From assembly GCA_965222535.1 (NCBI GenBank), contig OZ244957.1:620001-684000 (forward strand): 64,000 bases of DNA. The letters run 5' to 3'. The notes beneath the pieces are model-generated. The model was given only the letters and a program-made list of their open reading frames with translations, was not told where the DNA came from and ran no database searches. Shown here one piece after another: positions 52,881-61,746 of this stretch (positions within the stretch are counted from its first letter, which is position 1; each line of letters opens with the position of its first letter). Position numbers and translations under genes: made by a program. The DNA is from G965222535 sp965222535. Lineage in GTDB: Bacteria > Pseudomonadota > Gammaproteobacteria > HK1.

Positions 52881-52958
52881 ATTAGGTTCCTCGAAGTAAC
52901 TCGGTCACCAAACAGTCGCTTGTTAGCCCAAGTGCACCCCCTACGGTTCAAAATTCGA

Positions 52959-53225
52959 TTAACCTTTTTTAAAACCTTCTTTTATCCAAAAACCGCCTAT
53001 TAGTCCTGCAAAGCAGGCGATTACCACAGCCACGGGAATTAGAAATATAAACGCTATCCATTTCAACCATACAGATTTTTTTATGCCCGATACACTGTCG
53101 CTTCCAATGATTCTTTCTGTAGTTTGGCAACCGGCCTCGGCGAGTTTTTGAGTTTCGGAGCTATACTCAATTACACGGTCGCCACATAATTTTTGAAGGT
53201 TGGCATACGGCCCGGTGAAAACTGT
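52959..53225 (-). other. Open frame with one membrane helix, no clear start
   Basis: The reverse-strand frame reads LQKLCGDRVIEYSSETQKLA, AEAGCQTTERI and then a helix WLKWIAFIFLIPVAVVIACF ending in FWIKEGFKKG. There is no ATG, and a stop lies just upstream. A neighbouring frame (53226-53364) might be its frameshifted start. It is probably a decayed small membrane-protein gene; no family was recognised. Confidence 0.3.
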
Positions 53226-53360
53226 TTAGTAGCTTGCATATAGAACCCACAATACAGTTGCCACAATAACCAGCCTGATTGTTCCATTCAGGATATTTTC
53301 TGGAACGATCGAATTTAGGCGTGCTGGAATCATGTCTTACTGGCTTCGTGTTGGCGCCGC

Positions 53361-54647
53361 TCAATAGCGGTAGTATTCCGGCTTGAAGGGGCCCTTAGCC
53401 GCTACGTTGATGTATTCCGCTTGGGCTTCGGTCAGCACCGTCAGGCTCACGCCGAGCTTTTCAAGGTGCAGCGATGCCACCATTTCATCCAGCGCTTTAG
53501 GCAGCATGTACACCTGGCGCTGGTATTTCGCAGTATGTTGCCACAGCTCGATCTGCGCCAGTACCTGATTGGTGAACGAGGCGCTCATGACGAAGCTGGG
53601 ATGACCGGTAGCGCAACCTAGGTTCACCAAACGCCCCTCAGCGAGTACGATGATGCGCTTACCGTCTGGGAATTCGACTTCATCGACTTGATCCTTGACG
53701 CGGTGCCAAGGATAGTTGCGCAGCGCGCTGATCTGGATCTCGGAGTCAAAGTGCCCAATGTTGCAAACGATCGCGCGATCCTTCATGCGCCGCAGGTGGG
53801 CGAGGGTCAACACATCGATATTGCCGGTCGCGGTAACGAAGATATCAGCGCCCGCCACGACTTCGTCCACAGTGCGCACTTCGTAGCCCTCCATCGCCGC
53901 TTGCAACGCGCAGATCGGATCGATCTCGGTGATCGCCACACGTGCGCCCTGCGCCCGCAGGCTGCGCGCCGACCCCTTGCCAACATCGCCATAGCCGCAC
54001 ACCACGGCCAATTTACCGGCGATCATCACATCGGTCGCACGCTTGATTCCATCCACCAGACTCTCGCGGCAACCGTAGAAGTTATCGAACTTCGATTTAG
54101 TAACCGAATCGTTGACATTGATCGCAGGCACCGCCAAGGCACCTTTGCGCGCCATTTCATACAGGCGATGCACGCCGGTGGTGGTCTCCTCTGACAAGCC
54201 GCGCACCTGTTGCAACAACGCCGCGTGTTGCTGGTGCATCACCGCCGTCAAATCACCGCCATCGTCAAGTAGCAAATTCGGCCTCCATCCGTCAGGGCCG
54301 ATGATCGTCTGTTCAATGCACCACCAGAACTCGTCATCGCTCTCCCCTTTCCAAGCGAACACCGGGACGCCGGCGGCGGCAACCGCGGCGGCGGCCTGAT
54401 CCTGAGTGGAGAAGATATTGCACGAACTCCAGCGCACCTCGGCACCCAAGGCGATCAGTGTCTTAATCAGCACTGCCGTCTGGATCGTCATGTGCAGGCA
54501 ACCGGCGATACGCGCTCCGGCAAGCGGCTGCGACTCGCGGTATTGTTGCTGTAGCGCCATCAGCCCCGGCATTTCAGTCTCTGCGATGGCGATCTCCTTG
54601 CGTCCCCAATCGGCCAAGCCAATATTCGCTATTTTGTAGTCATTCAT
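53361..54647 (-). CDS. ahcY: S-adenosylhomocysteine hydrolase
   Basis: The 428-residue NAD-dependent enzyme splits S-adenosylhomocysteine into adenosine and homocysteine. ADWGRKEIAIAETEMPGL opens the protein, NVNDSVTKSKFDN provides the catalytic Lys/Asp region, and VVCGYGDVGKGSA is the NAD-binding GxGxxG. The C-terminal KPEYYRY is universal. It lacks the ~40-residue insert of some bacterial and plant forms. I looked for and did not find an SAH riboswitch upstream. Confidence 0.96.
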   Translation of the reverse strand: MNDYKIANIGLADWGRKEIAIAETEMPGLMALQQQYRESQPLAGARIAGCLHMTIQTAVLIKTLIALGAEVRWSSCNIFSTQDQAAAAVAAAGVPVFAWKGESDDEFWWCIEQTIIGPDGWRPNLLLDDGGDLTAVMHQQHAALLQQVRGLSEETTTGVHRLYEMARKGALAVPAINVNDSVTKSKFDNFYGCRESLVDGIKRATDVMIAGKLAVVCGYGDVGKGSARSLRAQGARVAITEIDPICALQAAMEGYEVRTVDEVVAGADIFVTATGNIDVLTLAHLRRMKDRAIVCNIGHFDSEIQISALRNYPWHRVKDQVDEVEFPDGKRIIVLAEGRLVNLGCATGHPSFVMSASFTNQVLAQIELWQHTAKYQRQVYMLPKALDEMVASLHLEKLGVSLTVLTEAQAEYINVAAKGPFKPEYYRY

Positions 54648-54689
54648 ATCAATTTATCCAAAGGTCAACAACGGCGTAAGGGGGAGGGG

Positions 54690-54770
54690 GAGGGCTATAC
54701 CAAGCGGTGCTTGGCTGTTTGAGGATAAATAAAGATCACCAGAGGCACCGCCCGCAGCCGCTAATCTCAT
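54690..54770 (+). repeat. Family 2 repeat fragment
   Basis: GGGGAGGGCTATACCAAGCG, GTGCTTGGCTGTTTGAGGAT and CCAGAGGCACCGCCCGCAGC: the hairpin/junction part of family 2, with the left arm shortened compared with 23103-23137. Confidence 0.65.
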
Positions 54771-54858
54771 CATAAGCCTGCTACAGCCCCGCAGCTGATA
54801 AGCAAGAAAATCTGCCGCGTCAGTCGGCAGTGCTGGCTGCAACGCCAAGCAGTTGCTA

Positions 54859-55128
54859 TTACGGCGGCGGATCGCCGATGCGATACACCGTCAGGATCTG
54901 ATGGCTAAGCGTATCGCGCGCCACATTAAACCAACGCCTGCAACCGTGGGTATGCACCCAGCGTTCACAGTGTTTGCCGCACGTATTGGCGCGCATGAAC
55001 AGATAATTCGCCCACTGTTCATCGGTCAGTGTATGCGGTGCCTCGGGGCGCACGATATGCGCCTCGCCGCCATAGTTGAATTCATCCTCGTTACGCGCAC
55101 CGCACCACGGGCATTCAAGCAACAACAC
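54859..55128 (-). CDS. soxD: Sarcosine oxidase delta subunit
   Basis: The 89-residue protein matches SoxD of heterotetrameric sarcosine oxidase. CPWCGARNEDEFNYGGEAHI and HGCRRWFNVARDT contain the CxxC and Cys/His zinc ligands. The complex demethylates sarcosine with tetrahydrofolate. SoxB, SoxA and SoxG are not in the window, so this is an orphan subunit gene. The start is GTG at 55128 with GAGGA 9 bases upstream, and a family 1 repeat begins immediately upstream of that site. Its expression is thus cut off from an upstream soxB, if one ever lay there. Confidence 0.88.
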   Translation of the reverse strand: MLLLECPWCGARNEDEFNYGGEAHIVRPEAPHTLTDEQWANYLFMRANTCGKHCERWVHTHGCRRWFNVARDTLSHQILTVYRIGDPPP

Positions 55129-55138
55129 GTTTCACATC

Positions 55139-55262
55139 CTCAAGGGACATCGGAAAATATCAAAGGGATAGAGGTTTGGGGGAAGGGATATGATGATCTG
55201 TAACGGTAAGCCGTTGATTGATAACCCTTCCCCCAATAGACAGGCCCCTCAGTCACTTTATG
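55139..55262 (+). repeat. Family 1 repeat, left and central parts
   Basis: CAAGGGACATCGGAAAATAT, TAACGGTAAGCCGTTGATTG, then CCCCCAATAGACAGGCCCC. The hairpin is missing. It separates soxD from degQ. Confidence 0.75.
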
Positions 55263-55338
55263 AGCCATTTCAGGGCATTCACAGAAACACAGCGGCGCTG
55301 CTTGAAACTGCCCCCAGATTTGTTTTTTGGGTACGCCG

Positions 55339-56748
55339 TCAGTCAAGCCGCAAGCGCAGCCGAGCACCATCACGCAACAGCATGAATTCAATCACTTGGT
55401 CGGCGTGCTCAAACAGCACCCCGGCATCCTCTAGGTTGCGTACCCGACGCCGATTGATGAAAGCGATTAGGTCGCCGTCGCGCAACCCGCTGTGGTACGC
55501 CGGACTGCTGCTGCCAACCTCGGCGACCAACACCCCCTCGAAACTATTGTAATAGCGATCGCCCCGCTCAAGGTCGCGCATCAGCGCGCCTTCGAGCTTG
55601 GGGTGGAAAGCGGCATAGCTGCGCAACTGTGGCGCGGCGAGTTCGACGCTAACCACATACTGCTGTTTCGTGCGCACATAAGTCAAGCGCACCGTATTGC
55701 CGGCGCGCACCAGTCCGATGCTGCGGCGCAGATCGGAAGCACTGGCGACGGGTTCGCCATCAACAGCGGTGATCACATCGCCAACCTGCAATCCCGCACG
55801 CGCCGCGGCGGAGCCATCAATAACGCTGGCGATCAGCGCCCCGGACTGCAACTCAAGCTGTAAACCCTCAGCCAACTCAGCGTTTAAATTCTGCAACATG
55901 ACGCCGATCCGTCCGCGCTGAACTTTGCCGTATTGGACGATCTGATCGCGGATTGCTGTTGCAATGTGCATCGGCACCGCAAAGCCAATCCCGACATTGC
56001 CACCACCGGGAGCGATAATCGCGGTATTGATGCCAACCAGTGTCCCATCCAGTGCCACCAGAGCGCCGCCCGAATTACCCGGGTTGATCGATGCGTCGGT
56101 CTGAATGAAATCCTCATAACCCTCGAAGATCAAGCCGCTGCGTCCGAGCGCGCTGACGATACCAGAGGTCACCGTCTGCCCTAGGCCAAAGGGATTGCCA
56201 ATGGCAACCACGAAATCCCCCACGCGCAACATCTTGCTGTGGCCGATCGCCAATGCCGTCAATCCCTCCGCGTCGATCTGCAATACCGCTATGTCAGTGC
56301 CCTGGTCACTGCCCAATACGCGCGCTTCAAAGCGGCGCTGATCCTTGAGCGTTACGACCACTCGCTCGGCGCGTTCAAGTACATGGTGATTGGTCAGAAT
56401 ATACCCCTTGAGCGCATCCACAATGACGCCTGAGCCGACACTCTCCGATGGCGGGCGGCGCCCTTCATCGGGCAGATTGAAGAAGCGGCGGAAGAACGGA
56501 TCGCGCAGCAGCGGATTCGCGTACTCCGTCACGGCGGCGCTGGCATAGACTGAGACATTGACCACCGCCGGCGTTACCGCTTCCAGCATCGGTGCCAGCG
56601 TCGGCAACCCGCTGCGTTGCAGCGGATAGCTGGCGGCCAGCACCAAACGCACCGACAGCACAAGCGCCAGCAACGTCCACAACGCGCAACGCCAGCCGCC
56701 CTGTTTTGCGTGCTTATGGAGGGGGTTCATTGAGGAAGCAAAGCGCAT
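55339..56748 (-). CDS. degQ: Periplasmic serine protease DegQ/DegP (Do family)
   Basis: The ~469-residue protein has a signal-like hydrophobic N-terminus (CALWTLLALVLSVRLVLAA). The trypsin-like domain has the triad His122 (TNHHVLE), Asp152 (GTDIAVLQI) and Ser226 (NPGNSGGAL). Two PDZ domains follow (from about 275 and 385). It degrades or holds misfolded envelope proteins. A long stretch RDPFFRRFFNLPDE matches the LA loop of Do proteases. The start is unsure among three ATGs within 27 bases; the one at 56748 sits best behind AGGA. A family 1 element lies ~30 bases upstream. Confidence 0.93.
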   Translation of the reverse strand: MRFASSMNPLHKHAKQGGWRCALWTLLALVLSVRLVLAASYPLQRSGLPTLAPMLEAVTPAVVNVSVYASAAVTEYANPLLRDPFFRRFFNLPDEGRRPPSESVGSGVIVDALKGYILTNHHVLERAERVVVTLKDQRRFEARVLGSDQGTDIAVLQIDAEGLTALAIGHSKMLRVGDFVVAIGNPFGLGQTVTSGIVSALGRSGLIFEGYEDFIQTDASINPGNSGGALVALDGTLVGINTAIIAPGGGNVGIGFAVPMHIATAIRDQIVQYGKVQRGRIGVMLQNLNAELAEGLQLELQSGALIASVIDGSAAARAGLQVGDVITAVDGEPVASASDLRRSIGLVRAGNTVRLTYVRTKQQYVVSVELAAPQLRSYAAFHPKLEGALMRDLERGDRYYNSFEGVLVAEVGSSSPAYHSGLRDGDLIAFINRRRVRNLEDAGVLFEHADQVIEFMLLRDGARLRLRLD

Positions 56749-56779
56749 CCGGATCATTGTCCTGAAATGTGAAACAACC

Positions 56780-56866
56780 GATGGGAACCGCGAAAAAACC
56801 TGAAATGGGATAGAGGTTTGGAGGAAGGAGCATCGTTTTATTGTTAATTAGGAGTGTCCCTCACTC
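56780..56866 (+). repeat. Family 1 repeat head fragment
   Basis: GGGAACCGCGAAAAAACCTG, GGGATAGAGGTTTGGAGG, followed by TTATTGTTAATTAGGAGTGT, the junction used by family 1/2 hybrids. Confidence 0.6.
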
Positions 56867-57083
56867 TCATCTCCTAAGAGAGCTCTTGCAAAGCATAGTC
56901 AAGCGTACCCGCTTGCGCGCTAAGCATCAAAACAGGCCCACTAAAACAACCCACAGCTCTCCCTACACTGCAACGCAGCGGCACTAATATACACTGCAGC
57001 GAGGGTGTTTTCCAGCGGCTTAGGGTAGCTGTCAGTGCAAAATCCCGCTTGACAGTCATAATTAATCATACCAATATGGCACC

Positions 57084-57293
57084 GAGGAACTTCGAAAAAC
57101 CTTGAATGGGACGAGATGGGATGGGGGTTTGAGGGAAGGTACCGTGTTAATTTTTAATGAGGAGCGCCGGCGGCGCGGCGGTTGCTGACCTCTCGATCCG
57201 CGAAGCGACACCATGAAATGGCGGTTCGAAAGGGCATTTCCAAAATAGACGGTATCTCGAAAAGTTGGCATCGCGCAGTTTTTTGAGGTACCC
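57084..57293 (+). repeat. Hybrid of family 1 and family 2 repeats
   Basis: The head GAGGAACTTCGAAAAACC passes into TTTTTAATGAGGAGCGCCGG, CGGCGCGGCGGTTGCTGACC and CGACACCATGAAATGG. It ends as a family 1 hairpin with GGTATCTCGAAAAGTTGG and GTTTTTTGAGGTACCC. It matches the hybrid at 27578-27765. Confidence 0.75.
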
Positions 57294-57331
57294 GCCAGCG
57301 CAGCAACGCCTGATGCCATACGAGTCAGACA

Positions 57332-57407
57332 GGGTGCTTAGCTCAGTTGGAAGAGCGTCGCCCTTACAAGGCGAAGGTCGGGGGTTCAAATCCCTCAGCA
57401 CCCACCA
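57332..57407 (+). tRNA. tRNA-Val (TAC)
   Basis: A 76-base cloverleaf runs from GGGTGCTTAGCTC to AGCACCCACCA with encoded CCA. The anticodon loop CTTACAA has TAC. It is 116 bases before tRNA-Asp. Confidence 0.95.
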
Positions 57408-57523
57408 CACAGCGCCACCCATCGGTCGCTGACCTAAGACGCAGATTTTCACCATTGATACACACTGCGATAACAGCAAACCAGGCCCCGCTGATGCGTA
57501 TGCAATCCGGTGCCAATGCTTTC

Positions 57524-57600
57524 GGAGCGGTAGTTCAGCTGGTTAGAATGCCGGCCTGTCACGCCGGAGGTCGCGGGTTCGAATCCCGTCCGCTCCGCCA
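57524..57600 (+). tRNA. tRNA-Asp (GTC)
   Basis: A 77-base cloverleaf runs from GGAGCGGTAGTTCAG to CCGCTCCGCCA with encoded CCA. The anticodon stem-loop GGCCTGTCACGCC has GTC. Family 2 repeats begin 3 bases after it. Confidence 0.95.
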
Positions 57601-57602
57601 AT

Positions 57603-58556
57603 CATTGCAGATCGTTTTTAATTTTAATAAGGAGCGGCGAAGACCGCTCAGCGGCACCATGAAATAATCGCTGGAAAGGTCATTGCTCCAAATTCCAGAG
57701 CCTTGCCCTTCACCCTTCCAGAGCCTTACCCGAAGCCCTCGGCCCTGCACGACGCTAAGGCAAAAGCGAAGGCTGTACTGGGGTTAGGGGCTTGGGGGAA
57801 GGGAGTACCGCGTTTAGGTAGGTTAAACACGCCTGTGTTTTTTAATTTTTAATAAGGAGCACCTAACGGCGCATCGTTCGCTGACCGGCATAGACCGGTC
57901 AGCGGCACCATGAAATTACCGCTGGAGGGTTCTTCTTCTCCGATACATCGGCGCATTGCCAATAGCAGGCTTCCCCCAATACAAACGTCTTTACCCTCCT
58001 TATTCTCCTGATATTATCAGGATTAAAAATATCAAAGATTCCAGAGCCTTGCCCTTCACCCTTCCAGAGCCTTACCCGAAGCCCTCGGCCCTGCACGACG
58101 CTAAGGCAAAAGCGAAGGCTGTACTGGGGTTAGGGGCTTGGGGGAAGGGAGTACCGCGTTTAGGTAGGTTAAACACGCCCTAACCCTTCCCCCAATACAA
58201 ACGTCGTTACCCTCCTTATTCTCCTGATATTATCAGGATTGAAAATATCAAAGATGCCAGAGCCTTGCCCTTCACCCTCCCAGAGCCTTACCCGAAACCC
58301 TCGGCCCTGCACGACGCTAAGGCAAAAGCGAAGGCTGTACTGGGGTTAGGGGCTTGGGGGAAGGGAGTACCGCGTTTAGGTAGGTTAAACACGCCCTAAC
58401 CCTTCCCCCAATACAAACGTCGTTACCCTCCTTATTCTCCTGAAAAGCAAGCGCAGCTTGTTTTTCAGGATTAAAAATATCAAAGATCCCAGAGCCCCGC
58501 CCGAAGTCATCCCAGAGCCTCGCCCTTCACCCTTCCAGAGCCTCGCCCGAAGCCGC
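57603..58556 (+). repeat. Tandem array of family 2 repeats
   Basis: Unit starts (CCAGAGCCTTGCCC or CCAGAGCCCCGCCC) occur at 57695, 58041, 58257 and 58489, i.e. spacings of 346, 216 and 232 bases. The longer first unit contains an extra leading block (AGGAGCACCTAACGGCGC). Copies carry the same GGGGTTAGGGGCTTGGGGG core. They end in different hairpins: CCTGATA/TATCAGG twice, then CCTGAAAAGCAAGC/GCTTGTTTTTCAGG. The array ends at the yidD start codon. Confidence 0.85.
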
Positions 58557-58985
58557 ATGGATTCACCAATACCTAAGCGCCGCTTCCTTGGCGCACCCAT
58601 CAGCACCTGCCGCAACGCTGTCGGCTTGGTGTTGCGCGGTCTCATCCGTGGCTACCGCCTGCTGCTGTCACCACTGCTGCCGATGAGCTGCCGTTTTGCG
58701 CCAAGTTGCGCGGCGTATGCCGAGGAAGCCATCTTGCACCACGGGCCGCTGCGCGGTTGCTGGCTTGCGCTGCGCCGCTTGCTGCGCTGCCACCCGTGGG
58801 GTGCCAGTGGTTTCGATCCAGTGCCGCAACCGACTCTACAGTTGGCGCAGCAATCAGCGCCTGAAGATGCCGCCGTGCGCCATAGCAATGGATTTCAGGA
58901 GGCATCGAAAAACCTTGAACGGGGTGGGGTTTGGGGGAAGGGGAAGGGGCATGATCACATAGAACGTACAGGAGTTGATTTATAA
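58557..58985 (+). CDS. yidD: YidD membrane protein insertion efficiency factor with repeat-derived tail
   Basis: The YidD domain spans residues ~25-85 of 142: RGYRLLLSPLLPMSCRFAPS, then YAEEAILHHGPLRGCWLALR and LLRCHPWGASGFDPVP, with the family's conserved cysteines. YidD assists insertion of inner-membrane proteins with YidC. Normal family length is ~70-90 residues. Here the last ~30 codons (from QEASKNLERGG) are translated from a family 1 repeat, and the start codon abuts the family 2 array. The usual rpmH-rnpA-yidD-yidC neighbourhood is absent. The domain itself looks intact. Confidence 0.85.
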   Translation: MDSPIPKRRFLGAPISTCRNAVGLVLRGLIRGYRLLLSPLLPMSCRFAPSCAAYAEEAILHHGPLRGCWLALRRLLRCHPWGASGFDPVPQPTLQLAQQSAPEDAAVRHSNGFQEASKNLERGGVWGKGKGHDHIERTGVDL

Positions 58986-59057
58986 CCCTTCCCCCACTAG
59001 ACGAGCCGCGCAGGGTGCCTCGAACAATTTAGCTTTGCTTAGTTTTTCGAGGCACCG
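58898..59057 (+). repeat. Family 1 repeat, full copy overlapping the yidD 3' end
   Basis: The head is GGAGGCATCGAAAAACCTTG, the centre GAACGTACAGGAGTTGATTT, then CCCCCACTAGACGAGCCGCG. The hairpin is GGGTGCCTCGAACAA and GTTTTTCGAGGCACC. The yidD stop codon lies within it. Confidence 0.85.
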
Positions 59058-59102
59058 CTTGGCTTTTTACTGGTGTGCTGATACTGCAATGCGAGGTCCA
59101 TC

Positions 59103-61175
59103 ATGCCCCGAGAGCCCCGTTACGATCGCCTTTTTGAGCCCCTCAAAATCGGCCCGGTTACGACCAAAAACCGCTTTTACCAAGTGCCGCATTGTACTGG
59201 CATGGGCTACCAGTATCCCCAAAGCGTCAACCGCATGCGCGAGATCAACGCCGAAGGGGGGTGGGGGGTGGTGTGCACGGAGTATTGCTCGATCCATCCC
59301 TCCTCGGATGACGCACCGTATGCAATGTGCAGCCTGTGGGATGAACAGGACGTACGCATCCATGCCGACATGGTTGAGCGGGTACAGCGCCACGGAGCGT
59401 TGGCCGGGGTCGAGCTGTGGTATGGCGGTTTCAGCAACGGCAATTTGTTGACGCGCGAGCCATCGCTGGCGGCGAGCAGTATGCCGACCTGGGAATCGTG
59501 GTTCCAGACGCAGGCGATGAGCCGCCGCGATATTCAGCAACTGCGCCGCTGGCACCGCGCCGCAGCATTGCGCGCGCGCGATGCCGGTTTCAACATTGTG
59601 TATGTCTATGCCGCTCACGGTTACCTGCTGTCACAGTTCCTGTCGCCGGTCTACAATCAGCGTAGCGACGAATACGGCGGGAGTTTCACTAACCGCATCC
59701 GACTGCTGCGTGAATTGTTGGAGGATACCCACGCGGCGGTGGGCGATCGCTGCGCCGTGGCGCTGCGCTTCGCGGTGCACAATCTGGATATCGACGATGG
59801 GATCAGCGTTGATGGCGACGGTCGGGCAGCGGTTGAAGCGCTCGCCGAGGTCCCCGATTTGTGGGACGTGAACATCGCCAACTTTGCCGCTGACGCGCGC
59901 AGTTCGCGTTTCGCTGCTGAAGGGGCACAGGAAGAATACGTCCGCTTCGTCAAGCAATTGACCCGCAAGCCGGTGGTCGGCGTCGGGCGTTTCACCAGCC
60001 CCGACACGATGGTAGCGCAGTTACAACGGGGGGTACTGGATCTGATCGGCGCGGCGCGCCCGGCGATCGCCGATCCATTCCTGCCCCAGAAAATCGAGCG
60101 CGGTGCGGCGGATACGATCCGCGAATGCATCGGCTGCAACATCTGCATTGGCATGAACGGACAGGGAGTCCCGCTGCAGTGCACGCAAAACCCGACGCGC
60201 GGCGAGGAATGGCGGCGCGGTTGGCACCCGGAATCGATCGCCGTACGCCACGCCGATCAAACGGTGCTGATCGTCGGCGGCGGAGCGGCGGGACTCGAAG
60301 CCGCGCGCGCGCTGGGACAGCGCGGCTATGCGGTCACCCTAGCCGAGGCGAGCGACGCCTTGGGCGGGCGCATCACCAGCGAGAGTCAACTGCCCGGCCT
60401 TGCCGAGTGGGCGCGCGTGCGGGATTACCGCGTCCAGCAACTGCACCAGTTGCCGGACGTTGACGTGCACCTGCACAGTGAGCTATCCGCCGCGCAGATC
60501 ATCGCGTTTGGCTTTGCAAACGTTTGCATCGCCAGCGGTGCCACTTGGCGACGCAACGGCTGCGGGCGCTCCAATCCGCAACCCATCGCCGGCTGGCAGG
60601 ATCGCCGCCGCGTTGTAACGGTCGATGAAATCATGCGTGATGCCGCGGGGCACGCCGCACCGCTTGTGGTTTATGACGACGACCACTTTTACATCGCCGC
60701 GGTGATCGCCGAGAAGCTGCGCCTGCATGGGCATCCGGTGACCTTGGTCAGCAGCGCCGCGACAGTCTCGCCCTATACCCACTGCACCTTGGAGCAACAC
60801 CGCATTCAGGCGCGTCTGATCGCGCTTGGGATTAATCTTGTGCTGGCGCAGCAGGTGGTCGCGCTGGCACCGCATGAAGCCGTGCTGCGCTGCATCTACA
60901 GCGCACGCGAAACCCGCCTGGCCTGCGCCACGCTGGTGCCGGTGACCTCGCGCGAGCCGTGCGACTCCCTGTTCCTCACCCTTGAAAGCAAGGCGGCTGA
61001 GGTCGCCGCCGCGGGGATCCTAAGCGTTACGCGCATCGGCGACTGCGCCGCCCCCGGGCCGATCGCCGCCGCCATTTTTGCCGGCCACCGCTACGCCCGC
61101 GAACTGGGTGCCAGCACGCCCACTCTCGGCAGAGATCGGGCCTCCCTTGGGCACCTCAAAGACGCGCACCTGTAA
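59103..61175 (+). CDS. Trimethylamine/dimethylamine dehydrogenase-like iron-sulfur flavoprotein
   Basis: The 690-residue protein matches trimethylamine dehydrogenase over its length. The FMN-linking Cys (NRFYQVPHC, Cys31) and EGGWGVVCTEYCSI (Tyr61, the aromatic-bowl position) are present. So are GVELWYGG and IVYVYAAHGY with the catalytic Tyr/His. The 4Fe-4S ligands are C342, C345, C348 and C360 in CIGCNICI and LQCTQN. An ADP-binding LIVGGGAAGLEAA and a degenerate second dinucleotide fold follow. These enzymes oxidatively demethylate methylamines and pass electrons to an electron-transfer flavoprotein. Tyr61 and the following Trp resemble TMADH rather than DMADH, but position 75 is Met, unlike either as I recall them. 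Repeats flank it on both sides. Confidence 0.8.
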   Translation: MPREPRYDRLFEPLKIGPVTTKNRFYQVPHCTGMGYQYPQSVNRMREINAEGGWGVVCTEYCSIHPSSDDAPYAMCSLWDEQDVRIHADMVERVQRHGALAGVELWYGGFSNGNLLTREPSLAASSMPTWESWFQTQAMSRRDIQQLRRWHRAAALRARDAGFNIVYVYAAHGYLLSQFLSPVYNQRSDEYGGSFTNRIRLLRELLEDTHAAVGDRCAVALRFAVHNLDIDDGISVDGDGRAAVEALAEVPDLWDVNIANFAADARSSRFAAEGAQEEYVRFVKQLTRKPVVGVGRFTSPDTMVAQLQRGVLDLIGAARPAIADPFLPQKIERGAADTIRECIGCNICIGMNGQGVPLQCTQNPTRGEEWRRGWHPESIAVRHADQTVLIVGGGAAGLEAARALGQRGYAVTLAEASDALGGRITSESQLPGLAEWARVRDYRVQQLHQLPDVDVHLHSELSAAQIIAFGFANVCIASGATWRRNGCGRSNPQPIAGWQDRRRVVTVDEIMRDAAGHAAPLVVYDDDHFYIAAVIAEKLRLHGHPVTLVSSAATVSPYTHCTLEQHRIQARLIALGINLVLAQQVVALAPHEAVLRCIYSARETRLACATLVPVTSREPCDSLFLTLESKAAEVAAAGILSVTRIGDCAAPGPIAAAIFAGHRYARELGASTPTLGRDRASLGHLKDAHL

Positions 61176-61177
61176 CA

Positions 61178-61700
61178 AACTAGGGCGCGGGTTAGGCAGG
61201 GCTCTGGGAATGTGGCGGGCAAGGCTCTGGAATCTGAAGCGTTATTTAATCCTGAAAAACAAGCTGCACTTGCTTTTCAGGAGTCTAAGGAGGGTACAGA
61301 CGTTTGTATTGGGGGAAGGGTTAGGGCGTGTTTAGTATCCCTAAACGCGGTACTCCCTTCCCCCAAACCCCTAACCCCAGTACTGCCTGCGCCCTCGCCT
61401 CGACGCCGTGCAGGGCCGAGGGCGCAGGGCAGCGCTCTGGAAGGGCTTCGGGCAAGGGCTCTGGAATTTTCTATTTTTAATCCTGAAAAACAAGCTACGC
61501 TTGCTTTTCAGGAGTCTAAGGAGGGTAACGACGTTTGTATTGGGGGAAGGGTTAGAGCGTGTTTAGTATCCCTAAACGCGGTACTCCCTTCCCCCAAACC
61601 CCTAACCCCAGTACCGCCTGCGCCCTCGCCTCGACACCGTGCAGGGCCGAGGGCTTCGGGCAAGGGCTCTGGAAGGGCTTCGGGCAGGGGCTCTAGAATC
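61178..61700 (-). repeat. Two inverted family 2 repeats in tandem
   Basis: In reverse orientation, two units each contain CCTGAAAAACAAGC...GCTTTTCAGG, GACGTTTGTATTGGGGGAAG (first unit with CAG), CTAAACGCGGTACTCCCTTC, CCCCTAACCCCAGTAC and CGTGCAGGGCCGAGGGC. Units start near 61245 and 61480, a ~235-base period. Confidence 0.8.
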
Positions 61701-61746
61701 TATCCCACGGGTCACCAGCGGGCCCCTACTTAATCGGAGAATAATA

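Noticed and set aside
54648..54858. S-adenosylhomocysteine riboswitch upstream of ahcY
   Set aside because: No conserved core resembling the SAH riboswitch is present; the region is largely a family 2 repeat fragment.
57603..58556. Coding frames running through the family 2 array
   Set aside because: Frames such as those near 57956-58183 are translations of the repeat units themselves and differ only by repeat copy.
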